Positions 1 to 7,118 are shown, numbered from the stretch's first letter. The stretch is DNA of 25,878 bases from DATGLE01 sp035294325 (GCA_035294325.1 DATGLE010000103.1:1-25878); one strand, 5' to 3'. Notes: generated from the letters alone by a model not told the origin. Numbers and translations are program-made.

Positions 1-151
1 GGAGTACAAGGTGTGCGCCGCCTCCGCCCAGCGCGCCGGGCAAGCGCCGGAGTGGGCGCGGCACGAAGACATAGGGGCGCTCGCTCAGGCCCGGAGGCGC
101 CGCCATGAGCTGCCCATCGCCCAGGCCCGACCAACGCCAACATTTAGATAA
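1..151 (+). CDS. C-terminal fragment of an unidentified protein (cut by window edge)
   Basis: An open frame runs from the window edge (first full codon at base 2) to a TAA at 149-151, about 49 codons. It begins EYKVCAASAQRAG and becomes arginine- and proline-rich near the end. Codon third positions are mostly G or C, as in the real genes here; the other two forward frames meet stops earlier. It lies upstream of the iron-sulfur gene on the same strand, so it could be the end of the catalytic subunit (for example a molybdopterin or flavin oxidoreductase). That is inference from position only; the tail has no diagnostic motif. Confidence 0.45.
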   Translation, partial: EYKVCAASAQRAGQAPEWARHEDIGALAQARRRRHELPIAQARPTPTFR

Positions 152-160
152 TTGGGAGGT

Positions 161-184
161 CCAGGAGGGCGGTAGCCCTCCTGG
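161..184. repeat. Small perfect hairpin upstream of the ferredoxin gene
   Basis: Arms CCAGGAGGGC (161-170) and GCCCTCCTGG (175-184) pair perfectly around a GGTA loop. A G-rich stretch with a second possible GGGGG/CCCCC pairing follows to about 208. There is no T-run, so this is not a classic terminator. A similar purine-rich hairpin lies upstream of pckA (20531-20553), which suggests a dispersed element. Confidence 0.6.
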
Positions 185-242
185 CGGGGGCGCGGGGGTG
201 TCCCCCGAAAATCTCCTTTGAAGGGTATCAAGGGGAAAACAC

Positions 243-1028
243 ATGCCAGATCTGGTAAAAAGAATATTCCTCGATCCTTCGCGCTGCATCGGCTGCCGCT
301 CCTGCGTCGCGGCCTGCCGCGAGTGCGACACGCACAAGGGCGACAGCATGATCTACATCGATTACATCGAGCGGGAGAACACAGTAGCCAGCTCGCCCAC
401 GCTGTGCATGCACTGCGAAGATCCCCTGGCCCCCTGCGCCCAGGTCTGCCCCGCGCAGGCCATCCTCGTCAGCCCCGATGGCGTTGTGCAGTCGGCGGAC
501 GAGACGCGCTGCATCTACTGCGAGAACTGCGGCTACGCCTGCCCCTTCGGTGTGCCCAAATTCGATATTGCAGGACACTATATGAAAAAGTGCAACCTCT
601 GCTATGATCGTACCAGCCAGGGGAAGGGGCCGATGTGCGCGACAGTCTGCCCGACGCAGGCCATCTTCTACGGCACCTACGAAGAGTGGGTGATCGCGGG
701 CAGGGCCAGGCAGGGAGCCAGGCCGGTGAATACCTTCTATTTCGGGCGCCAGCGTGTGCGCACGCGCAACTACGTCGTGATGACCAGCGAGGACGAATAC
801 CTGGATATCCTGTCGCTGGTAGAGGAAGCGGACCTGGGCAAATCCGAGAATTTGCCGGAGGCGACGGCGGCGCGCAACTTCGAGCCGTGGGTTGACGCAG
901 AGTCAGCCGGCATCCCACAGCGCGAGGTGCCGCCGCATCCCTGGACGCCGCGCGAGCCGTCGGGGCCGCCAGCGCCTGAGCCGGGGCGTACCGCACCGCC
1001 CGCGACGCCCGTTCCTACAACACCATAG
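243..1028 (+). CDS. Four-cluster [4Fe-4S] ferredoxin-type electron-transfer subunit
   Basis: This 261-residue protein resembles the DmsB/NrfC/HybA type of electron-transfer subunit. Four cysteine groups are visible: C15-C18-C21-C25, C55-C58-C65-C69, C90-C93-C96-C100 and C117-C120-C132-C136, each ending in the CP or similar pattern expected for four [4Fe-4S] clusters; C28 is extra. The last 60 residues are proline-rich and probably disordered. There is no signal peptide, so it is cytoplasmic or exported with a partner. The start is supported by AAGGGG about 8 bases before ATG. In the family it passes electrons between a catalytic subunit and a membrane partner. The Rieske and membrane genes downstream fit a membrane redox complex, but the catalytic subunit lies outside the window, so the substrate is unknown. 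Confidence 0.88.
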   Translation: MPDLVKRIFLDPSRCIGCRSCVAACRECDTHKGDSMIYIDYIERENTVASSPTLCMHCEDPLAPCAQVCPAQAILVSPDGVVQSADETRCIYCENCGYACPFGVPKFDIAGHYMKKCNLCYDRTSQGKGPMCATVCPTQAIFYGTYEEWVIAGRARQGARPVNTFYFGRQRVRTRNYVVMTSEDEYLDILSLVEEADLGKSENLPEATAARNFEPWVDAESAGIPQREVPPHPWTPREPSGPPAPEPGRTAPPATPVPTTP

Positions 1029-1071
1029 GCAGGAGACTCAGGAACGTGCCGCCCCGCGCGGGTGGCCGTCG

Positions 1072-1146
1072 CATGTCATCCTGCGCCGCCGCTCAGGATC
1101 TCAATCACCAGCATGCAGATCCTCCGCTGCGCTCAGGATGATAGAC
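1072..1146. repeat. REP-like dispersed repeat, 'CATCCTGAGCG' family, inverted pair
   Basis: The 181-bp gap between the ferredoxin and Rieske genes holds two inverted partial copies of a repeat: a left arm with TGTCATCCTG...GCTCAGGATC and a right arm with GATCCTCCGCTGCGCTCAGG followed by ATGATAGACA. Related copies sit at 5409-5436 and 17007-17074. All three are intergenic, and I see no protein coding in them. The remainder of the gap up to the Rieske start shows nothing else. Confidence 0.7.
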
Positions 1147-1209
1147 AGGGTAGGAATATGCAGTTAACACCAATCAGCGTGCTTCATAACGAAGCGCGGA
1201 GGGAAAAGC

Positions 1210-1794
1210 ATGGTTAAAGAAGTCGATCCCAAAGATAAACAGGCAGCCGTGCCCGCCCTCAACCCGGAGATCGTGCGCGAGTCGGGGGGCGAAGTCATGC
1301 CGCAAAGGCCGCAGGAGATAGAGGACTGGCGGACGGAGTTCCCCTATCCCTGGGACGAAGATGAGGTCGTGACGCGGCGCGACACGCTGCGTTTCCTCCT
1401 GGGAGGATCGGGCGCCCTCTTCCTGGCGACGGGTGTCCTGGCGATCATCGGCAACCTGCCATCCGGTCCGGGAGTCAAGGCGGTTCCGATAGCAAAGGTG
1501 GGCGAGCTGGCGGAGAACCAGTGGAAAGTGTTTGATTTCCCCGATCAGTATGCCCAGGGCATCCTCATCAATCTGCCGGGGAAAGGGCTGGTCGCCTACA
1601 GCGATGTGTGCACGCATCTCTCATGCGCGGTGGTCTACGAAGGCAACGGCAAGCTGCATTGCCCCTGTCACGAAGGACTTTTTGACGCGACAACTGGCAA
1701 TGTGCTGGCCGGGCCGCCAACACGCCCGCTGCCGCTCATCCAGATCGCCATTCATGGCGATACCATCTACGCGGTGAAGGAGGTGCTGCGATGA
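1210..1794 (+). CDS. Membrane-anchored Rieske [2Fe-2S] protein with Tat signal
   Basis: The 194-residue protein has an acidic N-terminal region of about 55 residues, a twin-arginine motif (TRRDTLRFLL, R56-R57), one hydrophobic anchor (about 61-81) and a Rieske fold. The cluster ligands are visible: C134 and H136 in CTHLSC, and C151 and H154 in CPCHEGLFD, with C139 and C153 as the usual disulfide pair. The predicted location is outside the membrane, exported folded by Tat. It transfers single electrons, as in cytochrome bc complexes or Rieske-linked oxidoreductases, but no cytochrome b is present here. AGCGCGGAGGGAAAAGC precedes the ATG and provides a good ribosome site. The stop overlaps the next start (ATGA), so the two genes are translationally coupled. 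Confidence 0.92.
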   Translation: MVKEVDPKDKQAAVPALNPEIVRESGGEVMPQRPQEIEDWRTEFPYPWDEDEVVTRRDTLRFLLGGSGALFLATGVLAIIGNLPSGPGVKAVPIAKVGELAENQWKVFDFPDQYAQGILINLPGKGLVAYSDVCTHLSCAVVYEGNGKLHCPCHEGLFDATTGNVLAGPPTRPLPLIQIAIHGDTIYAVKEVLR

Positions 1795-2120
1795 ACGAGC
1801 ACGCAGATAGCCAGCGGAGACGCGGCCCCGTCGCCAATCCCGATGATCCGCCGGTGCGGCGGCCGCCGCGCGGTCCACGCGGCCCCATGCCGGGACCGAA
1901 TTACCTGGGCATTCCGGGGCGCGCAGCCATCGTGCAGGGCCAGGTCTTTATTGTGGCAATCATCCTCATCGTTCAGCTCTGGCTCTGTACCCTCGCGCTC
2001 TACGAGTTACTCTCGGGGCGAGCAGGAATATTGGGCTGGCTGACACTTGCCAGCGCCGCCGGATTCGTCATAGCATTGATTGTGACACTCTGGCCGCGCC
2101 GCCGTATCGATGAACCATGA
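1791..2120 (+). CDS. Small two-helix membrane protein of unknown function
   Basis: This 109-residue protein starts inside the last codons of the Rieske gene (ATGA overlap). Its first 45 residues are rich in proline, arginine and glycine; two hydrophobic segments follow at about 48-71 and 83-99, then a basic tail (WPRRRIDEP). The overlap makes it part of the same operon and suggests an accessory or anchoring subunit for the Rieske/ferredoxin module. I do not recognise the family. The basic stretches flanking both helices suggest that both ends lie in the cytoplasm. Confidence 0.8.
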   Translation: MNEHADSQRRRGPVANPDDPPVRRPPRGPRGPMPGPNYLGIPGRAAIVQGQVFIVAIILIVQLWLCTLALYELLSGRAGILGWLTLASAAGFVIALIVTLWPRRRIDEP

Positions 2121-2129
2121 TTATACTAC

Positions 2130-2155
2130 ATGTAGAGACGACCCTGGCGGTCGTC
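2130..2155 (-). repeat. REP-like element with GTAG foot (copy 1)
   Basis: Read on the plus strand, ATGTAGA is followed by arm GACGACC, loop CTGGC and arm GGTCGTC. The GTAG directly precedes an 8-bp stem if the flanking A and T are paired. It lies between the small membrane protein and the HPP gene. Its stem differs from the copies near 18.7 kb by a matched pair of changes (A-T for C-G). See the finding on this family. Confidence 0.65.
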
Positions 2156-2185
2156 TGATCGTCCCTCGGTTATAAAGGGGATTGT

Positions 2186-2932
2186 ATGAACCAGGAAACA
2201 CGTGATCCGGCCGCGCCGACGCAGCGCGACGAGCGCAATAAGAATAAGGATACCAGACCATTGCCCACGCCGCTCGCTTATGGTCACATCGACCTTGAGC
2301 ATCCCATCGGCGGCCAGATGTCCGACATCGTGCGCGGACTTGTCGAACGCGTGCAACTGCCCTGGCTCTTGCAGCGACACTCGCGCATCGTCGTGCTCGC
2401 GGTCTTCAGCTTCATCAACGGCTGCATCAGTATCGGACTGATGTCCATTCTGGCCGTCATCACGCAATCGCCCTTCATCTTTCCCTCGCTCGGCCCCACA
2501 GCCTTCCTTTTCTTCTACACACCAACCGCGCCCGCTGCCTCGCCGCGCAACACCATCGTTGGTCACGCCATTGGCGTACTCGCCGGCTACTTCAGCCTCG
2601 TCGTGACCGGCCTGACGACGGCGGGACCCGCGCTCAGCGTGGGTGTGACCTGGCCGCGCGTCATCGCGGCGGCTCTCTCGCTGGGACTCACCGCCGGGCT
2701 GATGGTCCTGCTCAAATCGCCACACCCGCCGGCCGGTGCGACTACCCTGATCGTCTCTCTTGGCATTCTAATCAAGCCCTGGCAGCTCGTTCTGCTCATG
2801 GGCGCCGTCGTGCTGTTAACGCTCCAGGCGCTGGCGATTAACCGGGCTGCCGGCATCCCCTACCCGCTCTGGAACCCGCCCCGCCATCCCCCCGAGGAGA
2901 CCACAGCCGGCACTGGCAAAAGTGCCGGCTGA
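2186..2932 (+). CDS. HPP-family integral membrane protein
   Basis: The 248-residue protein has a 60-residue soluble N-terminus, then several hydrophobic segments (about 68-95, 97-115, 124-142, 157-176 and 186-218). The signature HPP triplet is at H180-P181-P182 within SPHPPAGATTLI, and SLGPTAFLFF (101-110) is also typical. HPP proteins are poorly understood; plant plastid members are implicated in nitrite transport, so a nitrogen-oxyanion role is possible but not shown. The start has AAAGGGG 7 bases upstream. It lies 65 bp after the Rieske operon in the same direction, with a REP-like element between them, so co-transcription is plausible. The C-terminal 20 residues are hydrophilic. Confidence 0.85.
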   Translation: MNQETRDPAAPTQRDERNKNKDTRPLPTPLAYGHIDLEHPIGGQMSDIVRGLVERVQLPWLLQRHSRIVVLAVFSFINGCISIGLMSILAVITQSPFIFPSLGPTAFLFFYTPTAPAASPRNTIVGHAIGVLAGYFSLVVTGLTTAGPALSVGVTWPRVIAAALSLGLTAGLMVLLKSPHPPAGATTLIVSLGILIKPWQLVLLMGAVVLLTLQALAINRAAGIPYPLWNPPRHPPEETTAGTGKSAG

Positions 2933-2947
2933 TCTCCTCGCTTTCTC

Positions 2948-2973
2948 ACGCCTGCGGCGCTCGCCGCAGGCGT
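2948..2973. repeat. GC-rich palindrome, flank-type element
   Basis: Arms ACGCCTGCGGCG (2948-2959) and CGCCGCAGGCGT (2962-2973) pair perfectly around a 2-base loop. The same GCGCCTGCGGCGC core flanks the long hairpins near 9160, 12841, 16065 and 17155, and in reverse near 4740 and 14485. There is no T-run. In the 573-bp gap after the HPP gene, this element and the hairpin at 3099 fill the first half; the dehydrogenase promoter and leader fill the second. Confidence 0.7.
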
Positions 2974-3098
2974 GCGTTGGACACCATCCCGAAATTTTGT
3001 GCAATCGCTCACTCCCGAATCCCTCTGATAAGAGGGCAAGAGCGGATGAGCCATCCGGCACCCGCTCCTTTTACACACACAAAACCGGGTATGGCATC

Positions 3099-3147
3099 GT
3101 GTGTTGTGTGGGAAAATGCGCTCCGCGTATTTTCCCACACAACACAC
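3099..3147. repeat. Long hairpin with GCGC apex (H1)
   Basis: The arm GTGTGTTGTGTGGGAAAA pairs with TTTTCCCACACAACACAC, continuing into ATGCG/CGTAT with one G-T wobble, for about 22 bp around a short loop. A smaller hairpin, GGCGCGGC/GCCGCGCC, follows at about 3157-3174. It sits between two plus-strand genes and upstream of the dehydrogenase promoter, so it could end HPP transcription, though no U-run follows the base of the stem. Confidence 0.8.
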
Positions 3148-3268
3148 TCCTTCCAGGCGCGGCAAAGCCGCGCCAACATACAACACAAGAGTATAAAGTC
3201 ATGCCAGAGCCAGATAACAGGATATTTATGTGAAAGCGAAAAAAGTAAATATATCATTCATTAATCCA

Positions 3269-3297
3269 TTGATTGCGCTGACAAACTATGATATATA
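3269..3297 (+). promoter_or_regulatory. Candidate promoter of the formaldehyde dehydrogenase gene
   Basis: TTGATT (3269-3274) and TATATA (3292-3297) are 17 bp apart in an AT-rich stretch, good agreement with the primary sigma consensus. Transcription would begin near 3304, giving a leader of about 200 bases before the ATG at 3506. Confidence 0.5.
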
Positions 3298-3326
3298 GTA
3301 TCCTGTGTCTAAGAAATAGAAGCTTG

Positions 3327-3352
3327 CGTGTGATAGAAGAGGTTATCACACG
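3327..3352. promoter_or_regulatory. Inverted repeat in the dehydrogenase leader, possible operator
   Basis: CGTGTGATA (3327-3335) and TATCACACG (3344-3352) are perfect 9-bp inverted arms with an 8-base spacer. They lie about 30 bp downstream of the -10 of the candidate promoter, where a bound repressor could block transcription. The arms could also pair in RNA. No matching regulator gene is adjacent. Confidence 0.4.
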
Positions 3353-3505
3353 TCCCGTAGCTCCACAATAAAACTACGCACTCCTGTGTCTGTAAGAGTA
3401 TAGTGCATGGAAACTCGACTATTTCCCCCGTCGGGTTCATGCTTGCGGAGAACGTTTCTGTAGAGATAGTGAGTGATTTGACCTCAATATATGAAGGAGG
3501 ATACC

Positions 3506-4639
3506 ATGCGAGCTGTTGTCTACAAAGGAGCGTTTAAGGTTGCCGTCGAACAGGTAGCCGATCCCAAGATCCAGCATCCCAATGATGTGATTGTGCGTAT
3601 CACCTCCTCCTGTATCTGTGGCTCGGATCTGCATATGTATGAGGGGCGCACTGCCGCGCAGCCGGGGATCATCTTCGGACACGAAAATATGGGTATCGTC
3701 GAGGACGTTGGATCAGGCGTTACCACGCTGCGCAAAGGTGATCGTGTAGTGATGCCGTTCAATGTTGCCTGCGGCTTCTGCAAAAATTGTGAACGTGGCT
3801 TTACCGGATTCTGCCTCACGGTCAACCCCGGCTTCGCCGGTGGTGCCTACGGTTATGTAGCGATGGGACCCTATCCCGGCGGCCAGGCCGAGTATTTACG
3901 CGTTCCGTATGCAGACTTTAATGCCCTCAAGCTCCCACAGGGGACCGAGCATGAGGAGGATTTTGCTTTGCTGGCAGACATCTTCCCCACCGGATACCAC
4001 GGCACGGAACTGGCGCAGGTCTCTCCGGGCGAATCCGTTGCGGTCTTCGGAGCCGGTCCCGTTGGCCTCATGGCCGCCTATAGCGCGCTTATTCGCGGCG
4101 CCGCCGAAGTCTATTCCGTTGACCGCGTGCCGGAACGCCTCCAGAAAGCGAAAGAAATCGGGGCCATACCGATTGACTTCAGCAAAGGTGATCCCGTTGA
4201 GCAGATTCGCCAGATGCGGCACGGCGATGGCGTGGATAAGGGCATTGACGCCGTAGGCTACCAGGCTATTGAACCCGGCAAGACAAACGAAGCCCCCTCA
4301 GCCGTCCTTGAAGCGCTCATACAGATCGTCAACCCCACAGGCATGCTCGGCATCCCCGGCCTGTATGTCCCATCCGATCCGGGCGGCGTTGATCCCCATG
4401 CCAAACAGGGACAACTGCTCATCTCCTTCGGGAAGCTCTTTGAAAAGGGCCTGCGCCTGGGAACGGGCCAGTGCAACGTGAAGCGCTACAACCGCTATCT
4501 GCGCGACCTGATCATTGCCGGCAAGGCGAAGCCCAGTTTCGTCGTTTCGAACATAGTGCCGCTCGATGACGCTCCGATGGCCTACGATAAGTTCGACAAG
4601 CGCATCGAAGGCTACACGAAGGTCATCTTGAAGCCCTGA
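3506..4639 (+). CDS. Zinc-dependent alcohol dehydrogenase, glutathione-independent formaldehyde dehydrogenase type
   Basis: This 377-residue medium-chain dehydrogenase oxidises an alcohol or hydrated aldehyde with NAD. Catalytic zinc ligands are visible as C38 (CGSDLHM) and H59-E60 (GHEN); the structural zinc lobe has C89, C92, C95 and C103. A Rossmann nucleotide motif (VFGAGPVGLM) follows at about 177, with an acidic residue (SVDR) favouring NAD. The insertions and the ending YTKVILKP match the Pseudomonas formaldehyde dehydrogenase branch. The frame is open from 3491, but AAGGAGG lies at 3494-3500, so translation starts at the second ATG (3506). It appears to be a single gene with its own promoter, followed by a long hairpin. 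The true substrate could be formaldehyde or another small aldehyde or alcohol. Confidence 0.92.
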   Translation: MRAVVYKGAFKVAVEQVADPKIQHPNDVIVRITSSCICGSDLHMYEGRTAAQPGIIFGHENMGIVEDVGSGVTTLRKGDRVVMPFNVACGFCKNCERGFTGFCLTVNPGFAGGAYGYVAMGPYPGGQAEYLRVPYADFNALKLPQGTEHEEDFALLADIFPTGYHGTELAQVSPGESVAVFGAGPVGLMAAYSALIRGAAEVYSVDRVPERLQKAKEIGAIPIDFSKGDPVEQIRQMRHGDGVDKGIDAVGYQAIEPGKTNEAPSAVLEALIQIVNPTGMLGIPGLYVPSDPGGVDPHAKQGQLLISFGKLFEKGLRLGTGQCNVKRYNRYLRDLIIAGKAKPSFVVSNIVPLDDAPMAYDKFDKRIEGYTKVILKP

Positions 4640-4682
4640 TACCTGAGAGCAGGCGTTCGTGCGGCCGCGCCGCGCAAAGGTA

Positions 4683-4731
4683 TATGTTGTGCTGCGGAAA
4701 TGCGCTTCGCGCATTTCCGCAGCACAACATA
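4683..4731. repeat. Long hairpin with GCGC apex (H2)
   Basis: The arms (4683-4705 and 4709-4731) are 23 bp and perfectly complementary with a TTC loop; the apex is TGCGC/GCGCA. A GC-rich palindromic flank lies on each side: GCGGCCGCGCCGC at 4661 and GCGAGCGCCGCAGGC at 4738, the second being the reverse complement of the flanks at 9160 and 12841. The hairpin separates the convergent dehydrogenase (+) and zinc-ribbon (-) genes and may terminate both. Confidence 0.85.
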
Positions 4732-4759
4732 CATAAAGCGAGCGCCGCAGGCACGAATA

Positions 4760-4957
4760 TCAAGCTTCGCCGCTCTTCTCTGGCAATACCGGCAGCGGCT
4801 CCTGCCACATCATCACTAATTTGCTGGCACAGATTGGACAGGATCGTTCTTCGGGTACCGGAACAGCAATCATAGACGTATAGCGCCACGCACCATCCAG
4901 GTTTCGTTCCCATACAAGGCTACAATCCGGGCACAAGCAGCGTTCCCACAGGGCCAT
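4760..4957 (-). CDS. Zinc-ribbon microprotein of unknown function
   Basis: This 65-residue protein has two knuckles, CPDC near residues 9-12 and CPIC near 40-43, separated by about 27 residues: the arrangement of a single zinc-ribbon. No other domain is present. The start is supported by GGGAGG 11 bases upstream of ATG and by an extended -10 promoter about 85 bp upstream (5040-5048). The gene stands alone between a hairpin and a divergent small-RNA candidate. I cannot assign a function; such ribbons bind nucleic acid or protein, or simply hold zinc. Confidence 0.72.
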   Translation of the reverse strand: MALWERCLCPDCSLVWERNLDGAWRYTSMIAVPVPEERSCPICASKLVMMWQEPLPVLPEKSGEA

Positions 4958-5039
4958 AGATTTCGCGACCTCCCGATAAGTTACTATATTTTTTGATGCT
5001 CTGCTTCATTGCCCAAAGCTCTACATTAAGTTATCTTTC

Positions 5040-5048
5040 ATTATAGCA
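5040..5048 (-). promoter_or_regulatory. Extended -10 promoter for the zinc-ribbon gene
   Basis: On the minus strand the sequence reads TGCTATAAT, a perfect -10 hexamer (5040-5045) with the TGn extension. No good -35 is seen at 17 bp; TTGGCC lies at 19 bp. The leader to the ATG at 4957 would be about 75-80 bases. It diverges from the strong plus-strand promoter at 5111. Confidence 0.55.
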
Positions 5049-5110
5049 TACTCAGCAAGCAGCCGGCCAAACCGGCGTCCCAATTCCTGGGTACGCAGGA
5101 CTGATTGATC

Positions 5111-5140
5111 TTGACAAGATTTCGCCGGTGCAGTTATACT
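5111..5140 (+). promoter_or_regulatory. Strong consensus promoter of the small transcript
   Basis: TTGACA (5111-5116) and TATACT (5135-5140) are separated by 18 bp, the best match to the consensus in the window. Transcription should begin around 5146-5148. Confidence 0.7.
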
Positions 5141-5150
5141 TGTCTCGTTC

Positions 5151-5306
5151 ATGACAAATACTGACGAAAGGATCGTGACAACTTTGCGGCGTAAGCATCG
5201 CTTTATCATGTCCACCATGCTTACTCGCGCCAGCTTTATGCCCGTTATGATGGCATATGGCAGGGTGTCGCTGTCCTTTGAGCGCATAGATGGCAGGCTT
5301 ACCTGA
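5151..5306 (+). CDS. Doubtful 51-codon leaderless reading frame inside the small transcript
   Basis: The ATG lies only 10 bases after the -10 hexamer, so translation would be leaderless. The product starts MTNTDERIVTTLRRKHRF and ends RIDGRLT, with an unusually high methionine content and no recognisable motif. There is no ribosome site and no homologue known to me. I list it because promoter and terminator frame it tightly. The structured-RNA reading seems more likely. Confidence 0.2.
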   Translation: MTNTDERIVTTLRRKHRFIMSTMLTRASFMPVMMAYGRVSLSFERIDGRLT

Positions 5307-5334
5307 AAGGGTGAGCGCTGGATAAGCAGTAACG

Positions 5335-5370
5335 AGAGGGACGCGGGCGACATACCTGCGTCCCTCTTTT
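5335..5370 (+). terminator. Intrinsic terminator
   Basis: AGAGGGACGC (5335-5344) pairs perfectly with GCGTCCCTCT (5358-5367) and the stem runs into TTTT (5367-5370). It ends the transcript from the promoter at 5111 and lies before metG. Confidence 0.85.
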
Positions 5371-5408
5371 ATTGCCTCACGTGAGCGGGCTGAACACCGC
5401 CCGGGCAT

Positions 5409-5436
5409 ATCATCCTGAGCGCAGCGAAGGATGACA
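5409..5436. repeat. REP-like repeat, 'CATCCTGAGCG' family, single copy
   Basis: ATCATCCTGAGCGCAGCG followed by AAGGATGAC matches the arms of the copies at 1072-1146 and 17007-17074. It is an imperfect hairpin in itself (CATCCT/AGGATG). It lies between the terminator and metG. Confidence 0.65.
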
Positions 5437-5495
5437 TAATGATGGCTGGTAAACATCATTTATCAACTATAGGCGAAAAGAGACGAGGATGAGAT

Positions 5496-7100
5496 ATGAC
5501 GATTGAAGATGGCAAAAGTGGTGCGTCCGAGGGCGCGCCGGGCCATACGCGCTACTACATTACGACAGCAATTGACTACCCCAACGCGCCTCCACACATC
5601 GGCCACGCATTGGAGAAGGTCATCGCCGATGTGATCGCGCGCTATCACCGCCTGCTGGGAGACGACACTTACTTCAGCATGGGACTGGACGAGAATAGCC
5701 AGCACGTGCTGAGGGCAGCGCAGGACAACGGCGCCGATCCGCATGCCTGGGTTGCGGCGATGGATGAGGCGTTTCGGCTCGCCTGGTCGAAGCTGGATAT
5801 CTCCTATGACTACTGGATTCGCACCACCACGGAGCGCCATTTCAGAGCATCGCAGGAGATGTTTCGCCGCGCGCAGGAGCACGGCGATATCTATAGAGAT
5901 ACCTACTCCGGCTGGTACTGCCCGAACTGCAATACCTTTTATACCAGCGACGAGCTGGTCGACGGTCACTGTCCCCTCCATCCCTCGATTACGCCAGAGT
6001 GGCTGGAAGAAGAAAACTACTTCTTCGCGCTCTCGAAGTATAGCGAGCGGCTTCTGACGCACATTGAGACACACCCGGAGTTCATCGTGCCTGCTCAGAG
6101 GCGAGCCGAGGTTGTCGGGCTGATTCGCCAGGGGCTGCGCGATTTCTCTGTGTCGCGCCAGGTGAGGCCGGGTATGGAGACGTGGGGCGTGCCCATTCCG
6201 GGCGATCCGCAGCAGGTGATCTACGTCTGGTTCGACGCCCTGACCAACTACCTGACCGCCGTCGGCTTCCCCGATGACGCCAGCAAATTCGCGCGCTACT
6301 GGCCCGCCGACGCCCACGTTATCGGGAAGGACATCACGCGCTTCCACTGCCTCTACTGGCCGGCCATGCTGCTCTCGGCGGGCCTGCCGCTGCCTCAGCA
6401 GGTGGCAGTGCATGGCTTCATCACACTGGAGGGCCAGCGCATATCCAAGAGCAGCGGCAACATCATCGATCCTGTCGCGCTCGTCGATAAAGTCGGGACC
6501 GATGCCGTGCGCTACTATCTCATGCGCAACCTCTCGTTCGCCTCCGACGGCGATTTCTCGCGCGCCGGCCTGGTGCGCCACTACAATGAGGAGCTTGGCA
6601 ACGACCTCGGCAACCTGCTCAATCGCGTGGTCTCGATGATCCGGCGCTATCGCGGCGGCGCGATCCCCACGCCGGGGCCTTCCGGCGAACTGGAAGCGGA
6701 TCTGCAACGCGTCGCGCAGGAGACGCGCCAGAAGGCCGCCGCCGCGCTGGAAAGCTGGGATATCGGCGGCGCGCTGGGGATTACCTGGAACTTTGTGAAG
6801 CGCGCCAACCAGTACATCGAGCAGAACGAGCCGTGGAGGCTGGCGCGCCAGCCCGAGCAGAGCCAGCGGCTCGATACGGTGCTCTACTCGGCAGCGGAGG
6901 CTACGCGCCTGCTCGCGATCCTGCTCGCGCCCTACATCCCATCCTCGTGTGACCGCATCATGCAGCAGCTTGGCCTGGGACCAGTCGAACACGGCGCCTG
7001 GGAGCGCGAGACCACCTGGGGCAGCCGCCCGCTCACGCACGTCGCCCCCGGCGGAGTGCTCTTCCCGAGGGTGGAAGTGGAGACGGTAGTAGAAGCATAG
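5496..7100 (+). CDS. metG: Methionine--tRNA ligase
   Basis: This 534-residue class I synthetase charges tRNA-Met with methionine. The HIGH signature is HIGH at 34-37 (PPHIGHALEKV) and the KMSKS loop reads RISKS at 315-319. A single zinc knuckle is formed by C142, C145, C159 and H162, as in the short one-knuckle subgroup. VIYVWFDALTNY (241-252) and GKDITRFH (277-284) are typical of the active site. The anticodon-binding helical domain fills 350-500, and the C-terminal dimerisation domain of longer homologues is absent. The start is preceded by GACGAGG about 8 bases upstream. It is a housekeeping gene, apparently monocistronic, with a palindrome just after its stop. Confidence 0.97.
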   Translation: MTIEDGKSGASEGAPGHTRYYITTAIDYPNAPPHIGHALEKVIADVIARYHRLLGDDTYFSMGLDENSQHVLRAAQDNGADPHAWVAAMDEAFRLAWSKLDISYDYWIRTTTERHFRASQEMFRRAQEHGDIYRDTYSGWYCPNCNTFYTSDELVDGHCPLHPSITPEWLEEENYFFALSKYSERLLTHIETHPEFIVPAQRRAEVVGLIRQGLRDFSVSRQVRPGMETWGVPIPGDPQQVIYVWFDALTNYLTAVGFPDDASKFARYWPADAHVIGKDITRFHCLYWPAMLLSAGLPLPQQVAVHGFITLEGQRISKSSGNIIDPVALVDKVGTDAVRYYLMRNLSFASDGDFSRAGLVRHYNEELGNDLGNLLNRVVSMIRRYRGGAIPTPGPSGELEADLQRVAQETRQKAAAALESWDIGGALGITWNFVKRANQYIEQNEPWRLARQPEQSQRLDTVLYSAAEATRLLAILLAPYIPSSCDRIMQQLGLGPVEHGAWERETTWGSRPLTHVAPGGVLFPRVEVETVVEA

Positions 7101-7118
7101 TGTGTCAACGAATACACC

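Larger units (their letters stand above)
5147..5370 (+). ncRNA. Candidate structured small RNA, about 220 nt, unidentified
   Basis: A strong promoter and a textbook terminator bracket about 220 nt without a convincing gene. Internal pairings are plentiful: GTAAGCAT/ATGCTTAC (near 5191 and 5217), TATGCC/GGCATA (near 5237 and 5252), AGCGC/GCGCT (near 5281 and 5315) enclosing CAGG/CCTG, and near the ends TCTCGTT/AACGAGA (5143-5149 with 5331-5337, the first bases possibly upstream of the transcript start) plus ACTG/CAGT. I looked for T-box, SRP, 6S and common riboswitch signatures and could not assign any. It ends 126 bp before metG, so a leader-attenuator role is possible, but nothing seen ties it to methionine. 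A 51-codon frame lies inside it (see the next entry). Confidence 0.5.

Noticed and set aside
5052..5459. 135-codon and 110-codon minus-strand frames over the small-RNA locus
   Set aside because: They run opposite a strong promoter and terminator, have no ribosome site and show no protein family features.
5147..5495. T-box or SAM riboswitch controlling metG
   Set aside because: The terminator contains GTCCCT, as T-box terminators often do, but I found no AGGGTGGNACCGCG-type sequence or other conserved motif, and the terminator is 126 bp from the start codon. An Infernal search would decide.
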